Part shown: piece by piece, positions 24,924 to 32,632 of the stretch
Position numbering within the stretch: the stretch's first letter is position 1
Layout of the letters: the number at the start of each line of letters is the position of its first letter
DNA from: Eubacterium sp. CAG:274
GTDB taxonomy: Bacteria; Bacillota; Clostridia; Lachnospirales; CAG-274
DNA length: 36,899 nt
Assembly (NCBI GenBank): GCA_000432155.1
Contig: FR888472.1
Location: 1 to 36,899 of the forward strand
Reading direction: 5' to 3'
Notes under the pieces: generated by a model
Told to the model about the DNA's origin: nothing
Database searches by the model: none
The model's input: only the letters and a program-made list of their open reading frames with translations
Made by a program: the position numbers and the translations under genes

Positions 24924-25697
24924 ATGGGTAAAGTTATAGCCATTGCTAATCAAAAAGGTGGAGTTGGTAAAACTACTACAGCCATTAATCTTGCTGCATA
25001 TTTAGCTGAAAAAGGCAAAAAAGTATTAGTTATAGATTCTGACCCTCAGGGAAATGCCACTACAGGACTTGGTATAGATAAAAGAGATGTAAAAAACACA
25101 TTTTATACTGTACTTATTGGCGAAGCAGACATAAATGACTCAAAAGAAAGCACAATGTTTGATACATTACAGGTAGTTCCTACAGATATTCAGCTATCTG
25201 GAGCAGAAATTGAGCTTATAAATTTTGATAATAGAGAATATATTTTAAGAGATATACTAGAAAAAGGTAGCGTGAGAGAGCAGTATGATTTTACAATTAT
25301 TGACTGCCCACCATCTCTCAATATACTTACATTAAATGCTCTTACAGCAGCTGATAGTGTGCTTATTCCACTTCAATGTGAGTTCCTTGCTCTTGAAGGT
25401 TTAAGCCAGTTCTTACATACTTATAACCTAGTTAAGGATAGACTTAATAGCAAAATTGAGCTTGAAGGTGTAGTATTTACTATGTTTGACGCCAGAACTA
25501 ACCTTTCTATGCAGGTTGTAGAGGAAGTTACAAAGTTCTTAGGTGCAGACTTATTTAAGTGCATTATTCCAAGAAATGTACGCCTTAGTGAAGCTCCAAG
25601 TTATGGCGAACCTATTAATGTTTATGACCCTAAATCAAAGGGTGCAGAAGCCTATGAACTTCTTGCTGATGGTATTATCGAAAGGAGTGAAGATTAA
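24924..25697 (+). CDS. parA: Chromosome-partitioning ATPase ParA (Soj)
   Basis: ParA/Soj is a dimerising DNA-bound ATPase that moves ParB-parS complexes and, in Bacillus, also modulates DnaA. The 257-residue protein has the deviant Walker A KGGVGKTT at 11-18 with the signature first lysine, followed by VLVIDSDPQGNAT at 34-46 and FTIIDCPPSLN as Walker B. AGGAGG lies upstream of the ATG. Its stop codon overlaps the parB start (TAATG), indicating translational coupling. The chromosomal type is supported by its origin-proximal position and three parS sites nearby. Confidence 0.97.
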   Translation: MGKVIAIANQKGGVGKTTTAINLAAYLAEKGKKVLVIDSDPQGNATTGLGIDKRDVKNTFYTVLIGEADINDSKESTMFDTLQVVPTDIQLSGAEIELINFDNREYILRDILEKGSVREQYDFTIIDCPPSLNILTLNALTAADSVLIPLQCEFLALEGLSQFLHTYNLVKDRLNSKIELEGVVFTMFDARTNLSMQVVEEVTKFLGADLFKCIIPRNVRLSEAPSYGEPINVYDPKSKGAEAYELLADGIIERSED

Positions 25698-26578
25698 TGG
25701 CTTTGAAAAAAAGAGGAGGTTTAGGTTCAGGTATGAGCTCCCTTTTTTCTTCTAATGAAATAGAGGAAAAACATAGCGGTGGAGTGTTAGAGGTTGACAT
25801 AAATAAAATTACACCTAATCCAAAACAGCCAAGAAATAAATTTGATGATGCTACACTTATGGAATTGGCTGATTCTATTAAGGAAGTAGGCGTTTTACAG
25901 CCTATAACTGTTAAAAAGAACGGGGATTTCTACATTATAATTGCTGGCGAAAGAAGATGGAGAGCTGCTAGAATTGCAGGTTTAGAGAAAATTCCGGCTA
26001 TTGAAAAGGATTTAGATGAATTAAAAATACTTGAAGCTGCTCTTATTGAAAATGTTCAGAGAGAAGACTTAAACCCTATGGAAGAAGCCTATACATATAA
26101 AAGACTTTCAGAGGAATATAGCCTTAGTCAGGAACAGATTGCTAAAAAAGTAGGCAAAAGTAGAACAGTTGTAGCAAATGCTATTAGACTTTTAAACCTT
26201 GATGAAAGAGTTCAGACATTTATAAAGGAAAATAGAATATCAAATGGTCATGGTAGAGCTTTAATTCCTTTAGATAAAGAACAGCAGTTTGAATTGGCAG
26301 AAAGAATAATTGATGAAGGTCTTTCTGTAAGACAAATTGAAGAATTAGTAAAAGAAATACAAAATCCTCAGCCAGAGGAAGAAAAAAAGACAGAAAAGAC
26401 CATTGCTCCTAACCCAGAGCTTGCCAGAGCTTGTGTAGAGATAGCAAAGGATTTAAAGTCTATTTTTGGCACTAAAGTTACTATTAAAAATGGTAAGAAA
26501 AAAGGCAAAATTGAAATTGAATACTATTCTCCAGATGAATTAGACAGAATTGTAGGTTTAATGAAGAAAAATATGTAA
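25697..26578 (+). CDS. parB: Chromosome-partitioning protein ParB (Spo0J)
   Basis: ParB binds parS and spreads on DNA as a CTP-dependent clamp, loading SMC at the origin. The 293-residue protein has the N-terminal GGLGSGMSSLF that contacts ParA, the CTP-binding GERRWRA at 84-90 and ENVQRED at 118-124. A helix-turn-helix lies at about 142-168 (SLSQEQIAKKVGKSRTVVAN), and a Lys-rich C-terminal dimerisation region ends the protein. The start overlaps the parA stop by one base. A parS site begins two bases after its stop codon, so parB DNA itself is in the nucleation zone. Confidence 0.97.
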   Translation: MALKKRGGLGSGMSSLFSSNEIEEKHSGGVLEVDINKITPNPKQPRNKFDDATLMELADSIKEVGVLQPITVKKNGDFYIIIAGERRWRAARIAGLEKIPAIEKDLDELKILEAALIENVQREDLNPMEEAYTYKRLSEEYSLSQEQIAKKVGKSRTVVANAIRLLNLDERVQTFIKENRISNGHGRALIPLDKEQQFELAERIIDEGLSVRQIEELVKEIQNPQPEEEKKTEKTIAPNPELARACVEIAKDLKSIFGTKVTIKNGKKKGKIEIEYYSPDELDRIVGLMKKNM

Positions 26579-26579
26579 A

Positions 26580-26595
26580 TGTTTCACGTGAAACA
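26580..26595. other. parS: parS site 3
   Basis: Perfect TGTTTCACGTGAAACA between the parB stop and the ribosome site of the HAD gene, two bases before that site's GGAGG region. Confidence 0.97.
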
Positions 26596-26607
26596 TTGGA
26601 GGAAATT

Positions 26608-27411
26608 ATGTATAAAATTATTTTTTGTGACTTAGACGGAACACTTTTAAAAGATGATAAAACACTACCGGAAGAAAATGCAAAAGCAATTTCCTATGCT
26701 CTTTCCAAAGGCGTAAAGTTTGTTCTCTGTAGTGGTCGTTCAAATATGAGCCTTGATGTTTTAAATGAACAACTGGGACTTGTAAAGGAAAATAACTATA
26801 CTGTTGCCTTTAACGGCAGTACAATATATGAAAATGTATCTAAAAAGAAACTGGTAAATCATTTGCTAAAAGGCGAATATGGTAGTGAAGTTTTGGACAT
26901 ATTAAGACAGTATCCAGTAAATGTATTGGCCTATGAAAATGAAAAATTATGGTGCGATAAGCCTACGGATAGAATAAAAAGATATGCCAAAAATTCTTTT
27001 ATCCCCTATTATGTTACAGAGGATTTAAGAGAATTGGTTTCACAGGATTTTAGTAAAATCATAGCTATATCTGATAATGAAAAACTTTCACAAATACAAC
27101 AGGCTTGTAATTCCTGCGGGCTTACAGAAAAAGTTGGTGTATTTTTCTCTGGAGAAGATATATTGGAATTTAATCCTTATAATATAGATAAAGGCACAGG
27201 AGTAAAAGATTTATTGGAAAAGATAAATATTGACCCTAGTGAGGCTATAGCCATTGGAGATAACTTTAATGACATTCCTATGATTGAAAATGTAGGTATG
27301 GGAGTGGCAGTAAAAAATGGTGTTGATGAAATAAAAAGTGTGGCAAACTATGTTACGGAAAATGACAATAACCATAATGCAGTAGCAGAGGTTATACAAA
27401 AATTTATTTAA
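26608..27411 (+). CDS. HAD-superfamily (Cof-type, IIB) phosphatase
   Basis: This is a 267-residue cytoplasmic hydrolase of the HAD Cof/YidA group, which dephosphorylates sugar phosphates and related metabolites; its substrate is not predictable. Motif I is CDLDGTLL with nucleophile Asp8 and Asp10, motif II is LCSGRS, and motif IV is GDNFNDIPMIENVGMGVAV near the C-terminus. The C2 cap lies between. The ATG at 26608 follows GGAGG; an in-frame TTG at 26596 is inside the ribosome site. It directly follows parB and parS site 3 and probably belongs to the parAB transcript. Confidence 0.92.
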   Translation: MYKIIFCDLDGTLLKDDKTLPEENAKAISYALSKGVKFVLCSGRSNMSLDVLNEQLGLVKENNYTVAFNGSTIYENVSKKKLVNHLLKGEYGSEVLDILRQYPVNVLAYENEKLWCDKPTDRIKRYAKNSFIPYYVTEDLRELVSQDFSKIIAISDNEKLSQIQQACNSCGLTEKVGVFFSGEDILEFNPYNIDKGTGVKDLLEKINIDPSEAIAIGDNFNDIPMIENVGMGVAVKNGVDEIKSVANYVTENDNNHNAVAEVIQKFI

Positions 27412-27485
27412 AATGTCAGGTCTTTTTTAACAGTTTTCTTTTTTGTAAAATATGAAAATTATTCTGTAAAATTTTCAAAAAAGCC

Positions 27486-27513
27486 TTGAAATTCTTGGTT
27501 TTTGTGATATACT
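27486..27513 (+). promoter_or_regulatory. Promoter of the T-box/serS unit
   Basis: TTGAAA, 16 bases ending TGA, then TATACT (extended -10). The start near 27520 coincides with the beginning of the T-box leader. Confidence 0.8.
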
Positions 27514-27519
27514 ATATAC

Positions 27520-27740
27520 CATAAGTTAAGCGTATGAGAAAGACTAAGCTATGTAGCACTTTCAGAGAGCTGTCGGTGGGTGAAAGACAGTAGTGTGAAA
27601 TGGTGTTCCACCTTTCCAGCTTTCGGTGATGAATCGAGGGGTAGCCCCTTACAGCAAAACAGAGTGGCATTTTTATAATGCAATTTGGGTGGCAACACGG
27701 GTGTTCAACTCGTCCCTTTTTGGGGACGAGTTTTTTTATT
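27520..27740 (+). promoter_or_regulatory. Serine T-box riboswitch
   Basis: This leader binds uncharged tRNA-Ser and controls read-through into serS. Stem I elements AGAGAG and GGTGGGTGAAAG are present. The specifier region reads GTGTTCCACC with codon UCC (serine). The antiterminator T-box element is GGGTGGCAACACGGG, a variant of the usual sequence; its UGGC pairs with the tRNA-Ser end GCCA. The terminator AACTCGTCCC/GGGACGAGTT (27707-27732) with a T-run follows. Confidence 0.93.
27707..27739 (+). terminator. T-box-controlled terminator
   Basis: AACTCGTCCC pairs with GGGACGAGTT around a T-rich loop, followed by TTTTT. Its 5' arm is close to the T-box antiterminator sequence. Confidence 0.9.
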
Positions 27741-27790
27741 GTTTTGATAGTACCTGTTTGCCAGCTATTTAAAATTTTGGAGGTAATGAA

Positions 27791-29062
27791 ATGTTAGATG
27801 TAAAGAGATTTAGAGAAGATTTTGATGGTGTAAAGGCAGCTTTAGCAAAGCGTCATAAGGATTATCATCTTGAAAAGTTCACAGAACTTGATGAAAAAAG
27901 AAGAACTTTAATTAAGGAAATTGAAGAATTAAAGGCAAAGCAGAATTCAGAAACTAAGCAGATTCCTGTTTTCAAAAAGGAAGGCAAAGATGTTGCACCT
28001 CTTATGGCAGAAATGAAACAGCTTTCTGAAAAGATTAAGGCTTTAGACCCAGAATTAAAGGCTCTTGACGAAGAAATTAGACAGTTTCTTTTATCAGTAC
28101 CTAACACACCTAACCCACTTGTAGCAGACGGTGTTGATGATTCTGAAAATGTAGAAATTAGACGCGTTGGCGAACCTACTAAGTTTGATTTTGAACCAAA
28201 GGCTCATTGGGATATTGGTAAGGATTTAGATTTATTTGATGCAGAAGTTGCAGCTAAAATTTCTGGTACTAGATTTACAGTTTACAAGGGTCTTGGTGCT
28301 AGACTTGAAAGAGCTATTACACAGTTTATGCTCGATACTCATGTTGAAAAGCATGGCTATACTGAAATTTTCCCACCATTTATGGTAAACAGAGCATCTA
28401 TGACTGGTACTGGTCAGCTTCCTAAGTTTGAAGAAGATGCTTTCAGAGTAGCTAACAATGATATGTTCCTTGTACCTACAGCAGAAGTACCTGTAACAAA
28501 TCTTCACAGAGATGACATTCTCGAAGGTGCAAAACTTCCTATTAAGTATTGTGCATACACTGCTTGCTTTAGAGCAGAAGCTGGTTCAGCAGGTAGAGAT
28601 ACAAGAGGTTTAATTAGACAGCACCAGTTCAATAAGGTAGAACTTGTTAAGTTTACTAGACCAGAAAACAGCTACGAAGAACTTGAAAAGCTTACTAACG
28701 ATGCAGAAGATATTCTTAAAATGTTAGGTCTTCCATACAGAGTTGTTAGACTTTGTAGTGGTGACTTAGGTTTCAGTTCTGCTATGACTTACGATATTGA
28801 AGTTTGGATGCCAAGCTACGGTAGATATGTAGAAATTTCAAGTTGTTCTGACTTCGAATCTTATCAGGCAAGAAGAGCTAACATTAAGTTCAAGGACAAC
28901 ATTAAGGACAAGGCTCAGTTCGTTCACACATTAAATGGTAGTGGTCTTGCTGTTGGTAGAACAACTGCTGCTATTCTTGAAAACTTCCAGAATGCAGACG
29001 GTACTGTAACTATTCCAGAAGTTCTCCTTCCATATATGGGTGGTCACAAAGTAATTAAGTAA
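27791..29062 (+). CDS. serS: Seryl-tRNA synthetase
   Basis: SerRS charges tRNA-Ser with serine, and also tRNA-Sec where present. The 423-residue protein has the N-terminal two-helix coiled coil that grips the long arm of tRNA-Ser (about residues 30-100, Lys/Glu-rich). The class II core follows, with motif 2 ACFRAEAGSAGRDTRGLIRQ and motif 3 LNGSGLAVGRTTAAILEN near the C-terminus. GGAGGT precedes the ATG. It is regulated by the UCC-specific T-box just upstream, so it rises when serine or charged tRNA-Ser falls. Confidence 0.97.
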   Translation: MLDVKRFREDFDGVKAALAKRHKDYHLEKFTELDEKRRTLIKEIEELKAKQNSETKQIPVFKKEGKDVAPLMAEMKQLSEKIKALDPELKALDEEIRQFLLSVPNTPNPLVADGVDDSENVEIRRVGEPTKFDFEPKAHWDIGKDLDLFDAEVAAKISGTRFTVYKGLGARLERAITQFMLDTHVEKHGYTEIFPPFMVNRASMTGTGQLPKFEEDAFRVANNDMFLVPTAEVPVTNLHRDDILEGAKLPIKYCAYTACFRAEAGSAGRDTRGLIRQHQFNKVELVKFTRPENSYEELEKLTNDAEDILKMLGLPYRVVRLCSGDLGFSSAMTYDIEVWMPSYGRYVEISSCSDFESYQARRANIKFKDNIKDKAQFVHTLNGSGLAVGRTTAAILENFQNADGTVTIPEVLLPYMGGHKVIK

Positions 29063-29107
29063 TTAAACTTTTTTAACATTGTTGCGTATATAATATAGTA
29101 AGTAATG

Positions 29108-29144
29108 ATTTACTCCCTTCCCTACTTTTGGAAAGGGAGTAAAT
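29108..29144 (+). other. Strong 12-bp hairpin between serS and the DUF896 gene
   Basis: ATTTACTCCCTT pairs perfectly with AAGGGAGTAAAT around a 13-base loop. No proper T-run follows (GCTTTATAAG), so it may be an inefficient terminator or an RNA-stabilising structure. A TATAAT at 29089-29094 lacks a good -35. Confidence 0.5.
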
Positions 29145-29171
29145 GCTTTATAAGAAAGGAGATTGTACAAA

Positions 29172-29537
29172 ATGGCTTTTGAAAAGGAATTAGAAAAAAA
29201 GGCTGTAGAAATAGCTGAAAAGGTTGGCGAAGAAACTGCCAAAATAGAAAGCGAAGCTAAGGAAGTAGAAGAAAAAGTTCTTGAAGAAACTGTTGAAGTA
29301 ATTGAAAAAGTTGAAAACAAAATGGACAAACTTGTAAAGAGAATAAATGAGCTTGCCCATAAAAATAAAACACAGGGACTTACTGATGAAGAATTAAAAG
29401 AAAGAGATGTTCTCAGAAAAGAATATATTGCCGAATTTAAAAGAGGTATGAAAAAGAATATTATGGATAATCTTTACATTATGGATAAGGACGGAAATAA
29501 GGTAAAGGTAGAGCCAAAGAATAAAAAAGGTAAATAA
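29172..29537 (+). CDS. DUF896 (YnzC-like) protein with N-terminal coiled-coil extension
   Basis: The protein has 121 residues. Residues about 51-118 match the DUF896/YnzC family: KLVKRINELAHKNKTQGLTD, then EELKERDVLRKEYIAEF and a conserved IMDKDGNKV tail. The family consists of small helical proteins of unknown function in Firmicutes, normally about 70-80 residues. Residues 1-50 are an added amphipathic Glu/Lys/Val helix with heptad-like spacing, probably a coiled coil. The ATG at 29172 is preferred over an upstream in-frame TTG at 29163 that sits against the ribosome site (AAAGGAG). Its stop codon abuts the next gene's TTG start. Confidence 0.8.
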   Translation: MAFEKELEKKAVEIAEKVGEETAKIESEAKEVEEKVLEETVEVIEKVENKMDKLVKRINELAHKNKTQGLTDEELKERDVLRKEYIAEFKRGMKKNIMDNLYIMDKDGNKVKVEPKNKKGK

Positions 29538-30692
29538 TTGAATTTTACTAAGAAAAATATAAAAATACTAATGCTCCTTATTGTTTTTACAATAGGAGTT
29601 TTGGTATGTTTTCAAAATCTTGATGTTGTAGGGAATTGCTTTCGATATGCCTTTGGAATGATAAGCCCTTTTATACTGGGTGGCTGTTTGGCTTTTATGC
29701 TTAATATTCCAATGAACTTTTTTGAAAGAAAGCTTTTTGTAAAGGATAATAAATTTACAAGAAAGGCGAAGCGTCCTTTAAGCCTTATTCTCGCAATAGT
29801 AGTTATTTTGGCTGTTGTTACAGGGGTTGTTGTTATTGTAGTGCCTAAATTAAGCGACACATTGGCACAGGTTGTATACACTGCCCAAAGGTCAATACCT
29901 AAATTAAAGGTATTTGTAAATCAGTATGTAAATGATGACCAAATTAACGAAATATTAAATCAGTATTCTAACTTTGATGCAAATAAACTGTTTAATATGT
30001 TAATAGACTTCTTCAGAAGTGATGTTACAACTAACTTTTTAGGCTCTACAGTGGGAGTTGTCAGAGGTATTGTAAATTCTGTTGTAAATGTGGCTATTGG
30101 CTTTGTTTTTGCCATTTATATACTTTTGGCAAAGGAAACCCTTTCAAGACAGATTTCAAAGTCTTTAAAGGCTATATTTAATAAAAAAATCTATGACTAT
30201 ATTATAAAGGTGTCAGAGCTTAGCTATACTACATTTGCAAATTTTATTACAGGACAATGCCTTGAGGCTGTAATAATTGGTACATTGTTCGTTGTTTCAA
30301 TGTCTGTATTCAGAATGCCTTATGCCCTTTTAGTAGGTGTTTTAATAGGTTTTACTGCTCTTATACCTTTTATAGGTGCATTTTTAGGCTTTGTTATTTC
30401 TGCCCTTCTCATACTTATGGTTAGTCCTATAACTGTAGTTTATTTTGCTATATTATTCCTTGTAATACAGCAAATAGAGGGTAATTTGATTTATCCTCAT
30501 GTTGTAGGTGGTTCTGTAGGTTTGCCGTCAATTTGGGTACTTGTAGCCCTTACTTTAGGTGGAAATATAATGGGTATTGTAGGTATACTCTTGTTTATAC
30601 CTCTTTCATCTGTTTGCTATACCCTTTTCTGTCAATGGGCAAATAAGAGGTTAGAAAAGAAAGAACAACGGGAAAAAGTAATTGAAGAATAA
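29538..30692 (+). CDS. AI-2E transporter (PerM/YtvI-like) family membrane protein
   Basis: The 384-residue integral membrane protein has about seven to eight hydrophobic helices: one pair near residues 10-50, one near 75-100, a pair near 175-200, and a C-terminal block. The family's end motifs IPFIGAFLGFVISALL, QIEGNLIYPHVVGGSVGLPS and GIVGILLFIPL are present. Members export or facilitate movement of small molecules or ions; the substrate here is unknown. The start is TTG directly after the DUF896 stop, with AAAAAAGG upstream, so the two genes are translationally coupled. Tail is Lys/Glu-rich and cytoplasmic. Confidence 0.9.
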   Translation: MNFTKKNIKILMLLIVFTIGVLVCFQNLDVVGNCFRYAFGMISPFILGGCLAFMLNIPMNFFERKLFVKDNKFTRKAKRPLSLILAIVVILAVVTGVVVIVVPKLSDTLAQVVYTAQRSIPKLKVFVNQYVNDDQINEILNQYSNFDANKLFNMLIDFFRSDVTTNFLGSTVGVVRGIVNSVVNVAIGFVFAIYILLAKETLSRQISKSLKAIFNKKIYDYIIKVSELSYTTFANFITGQCLEAVIIGTLFVVSMSVFRMPYALLVGVLIGFTALIPFIGAFLGFVISALLILMVSPITVVYFAILFLVIQQIEGNLIYPHVVGGSVGLPSIWVLVALTLGGNIMGIVGILLFIPLSSVCYTLFCQWANKRLEKKEQREKVIEE

Positions 30693-30730
30693 AAAAAGGA
30701 TTGACCTTAAAAAAGTCAATCCTTTTTGCG
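30691..30730. terminator. Bidirectional terminator between convergent genes
   Basis: AAAAAGGATTGAC pairs with GTCAATCCTTTTT (13 bp), with T-runs on both strands. It serves the AI-2E-family gene (plus) and the YcdB-like gene (minus). Confidence 0.9.
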
Positions 30731-30732
30731 TT

Positions 30733-32616
30733 TTATTCATTTTGACCGTATATTATTTTGTAAACATAGTTGGCTAAATCCATTCTTGTGGCATTGTTGT
30801 CCAACCTCTCAGCATTTTTAATTGCTCCTATATTTAAGGCAATATTTGTATATACATCGTTGTCCTGATTTTTAAATGCAGAGCTTAACATTGGTAGGTT
30901 ATAAGTTCTATATTTCAAACTTTCAAGTATTATAATAACTTGCTTTACAGTTAAAGGAGTATCAATATCCTTTTTAGTAAAGTCAGTATGCAAGCTTTTG
31001 TTAATAGACAACAATGAACATCCACCGTTTAAATATTTTAATAAATTTCTTAAAGTAAGGGCTTTGTCTGGTTCAAATTTAGTTAAATCATCAAAATTGT
31101 AACCAGCTTTAGAAAGGAATAATACAACTGCCCTATCCTCTTTATCAGTTACATCAGCATAAATTTGACTTTCTTTGTAATATTTTTCTCCAGTACCTGC
31201 AAGAGCATTACCGTCACAGTCTACAAAAGGAGTAGATTTAAAATAATAAGCCAAACGGTAATTACTAGGATTGTTAGAATCTCTGATATATTCAGGAGTA
31301 AAATCAAATGTCCTGCTTGCAATATCAAAAGCATCATCTGTTGCTATTGTAGGTGTTGCATTTATGAAAGTGTAATTTAGGTCTAAACCATTTTCATAAG
31401 ATATTACTTTTCCTTGCTTGTTAAAAGTAATATCAATATATAAGGGTTCACATGGAATACCATTTTTCTTCTTGTAATAGCGTATAGTGTCTTTTGAAAT
31501 ATTGAAGCTATAGAAATCCGGTAAATTATATCCATTTTTCTTTATTATTTCATTTGCGGTATTTTCAAATTTGTTTGCATCTGCTGAATTACCGTATTTA
31601 GTATCTTCAAAGTAATAAAGTATATTATTATTGCTGTCTATAGAAAATGAACTGTAGCTATTGTCATCAGACTTTGAAAAAACGGCAGTTTTTAATTTTT
31701 CATCGCCATATGAATGATCCAATTTAAAATCTTTACTTTTACATGTAGTGCCTAATTTTTTATTAAGTACTTTTACTGCATCTTCGGCACTTATAAATTC
31801 GTCATCGTTTGATTTACTACTACTTTCAAATTTACCTGAATTACTAGCTCCACCACTGCCACCAAGCTCAGCTTTCAAGGAATGAATATTAGCTAATCCA
31901 TAGAAAAATTCTCCTGTTTCGGCATCTACACAAGGAATAACATCTGAAATGTTATATCCGTCAGTTAATTTAGGGTCACCAACACTGGTAGTAAGATATG
32001 CAAAAACAGGCTTTTTAGATAAATCTGTGTACCAAAGTCCAAAATTTGAATTCTTTAAATATGTATCCTTAGCATCAGTTTTGGAAATTATATTTTTTGG
32101 TGTAGTAATATCAGGAATTTTATCTAACTCTCTAGTATAATTGTATATAGAGCCGTCATTATTGTTTAAATTTATAGTGATTAAATCCCCGTCTACAGGA
32201 TACCCTCCAACATATCTTTTGTAAGTAAATTCTGTTGTATATTTATCGTATTGATTGATATATTCTAATTTCCAATTTGCAGAATCCTGACCTAAAATTT
32301 TGGATATATTCTTATCACATATTTTTCTAAGTTCAATTTTAGATAAAGTCTTTGTAGCGTTTTTGTTATCTTCATTGTAGTTAGAATATATTATTATAGT
32401 GCCGTTTTTTATTCTGGCAAAAACATATTTATCTTTACCATCTTTCCAACTTAAAGATAGTGTGTCATCGTTATCTGAAACTTCAAAAGTTTTATAATCT
32501 GGCACAGTAAATGCACTTTTTACTTGTTTTATAGCACTTGTGTAGTCCGTATTTGCCATAACAGGTATAGATAACAACATAGTTCCAGTTAATATTAAAC
32601 TAATAAATTTCTTCAT
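30733..32616 (-). CDS. Secreted YcdB/PepSY-like protein with degenerate SLH-like C-terminus (paralog 2)
   Basis: The protein has 627 residues. A signal peptide spans residues 1-22. Two halves with the YcdB/YcdC pattern follow: short beta segments such as NDDTLSLSWKDGKDKYVFARI and an ISAEDAVKVLNKKLG-type PepSY-like helix, split by a Gly/Ser linker (GGSGGASNSG). The last ~90 residues (DVYTNIALNIGAIKNAERL) resemble degenerate S-layer homology repeats. Start fixed at 32616 by AAAGGTGG; an upstream in-frame extension lacks support. It follows its paralog by 16 bases in one operon. Function unknown; probably held in the cell envelope. Confidence 0.8.
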   Translation of the reverse strand: MKKFISLILTGTMLLSIPVMANTDYTSAIKQVKSAFTVPDYKTFEVSDNDDTLSLSWKDGKDKYVFARIKNGTIIIYSNYNEDNKNATKTLSKIELRKICDKNISKILGQDSANWKLEYINQYDKYTTEFTYKRYVGGYPVDGDLITINLNNNDGSIYNYTRELDKIPDITTPKNIISKTDAKDTYLKNSNFGLWYTDLSKKPVFAYLTTSVGDPKLTDGYNISDVIPCVDAETGEFFYGLANIHSLKAELGGSGGASNSGKFESSSKSNDDEFISAEDAVKVLNKKLGTTCKSKDFKLDHSYGDEKLKTAVFSKSDDNSYSSFSIDSNNNILYYFEDTKYGNSADANKFENTANEIIKKNGYNLPDFYSFNISKDTIRYYKKKNGIPCEPLYIDITFNKQGKVISYENGLDLNYTFINATPTIATDDAFDIASRTFDFTPEYIRDSNNPSNYRLAYYFKSTPFVDCDGNALAGTGEKYYKESQIYADVTDKEDRAVVLFLSKAGYNFDDLTKFEPDKALTLRNLLKYLNGGCSLLSINKSLHTDFTKKDIDTPLTVKQVIIILESLKYRTYNLPMLSSAFKNQDNDVYTNIALNIGAIKNAERLDNNATRMDLANYVYKIIYGQNE

Positions 32617-32632
32617 AATATCGCCACCTTTT

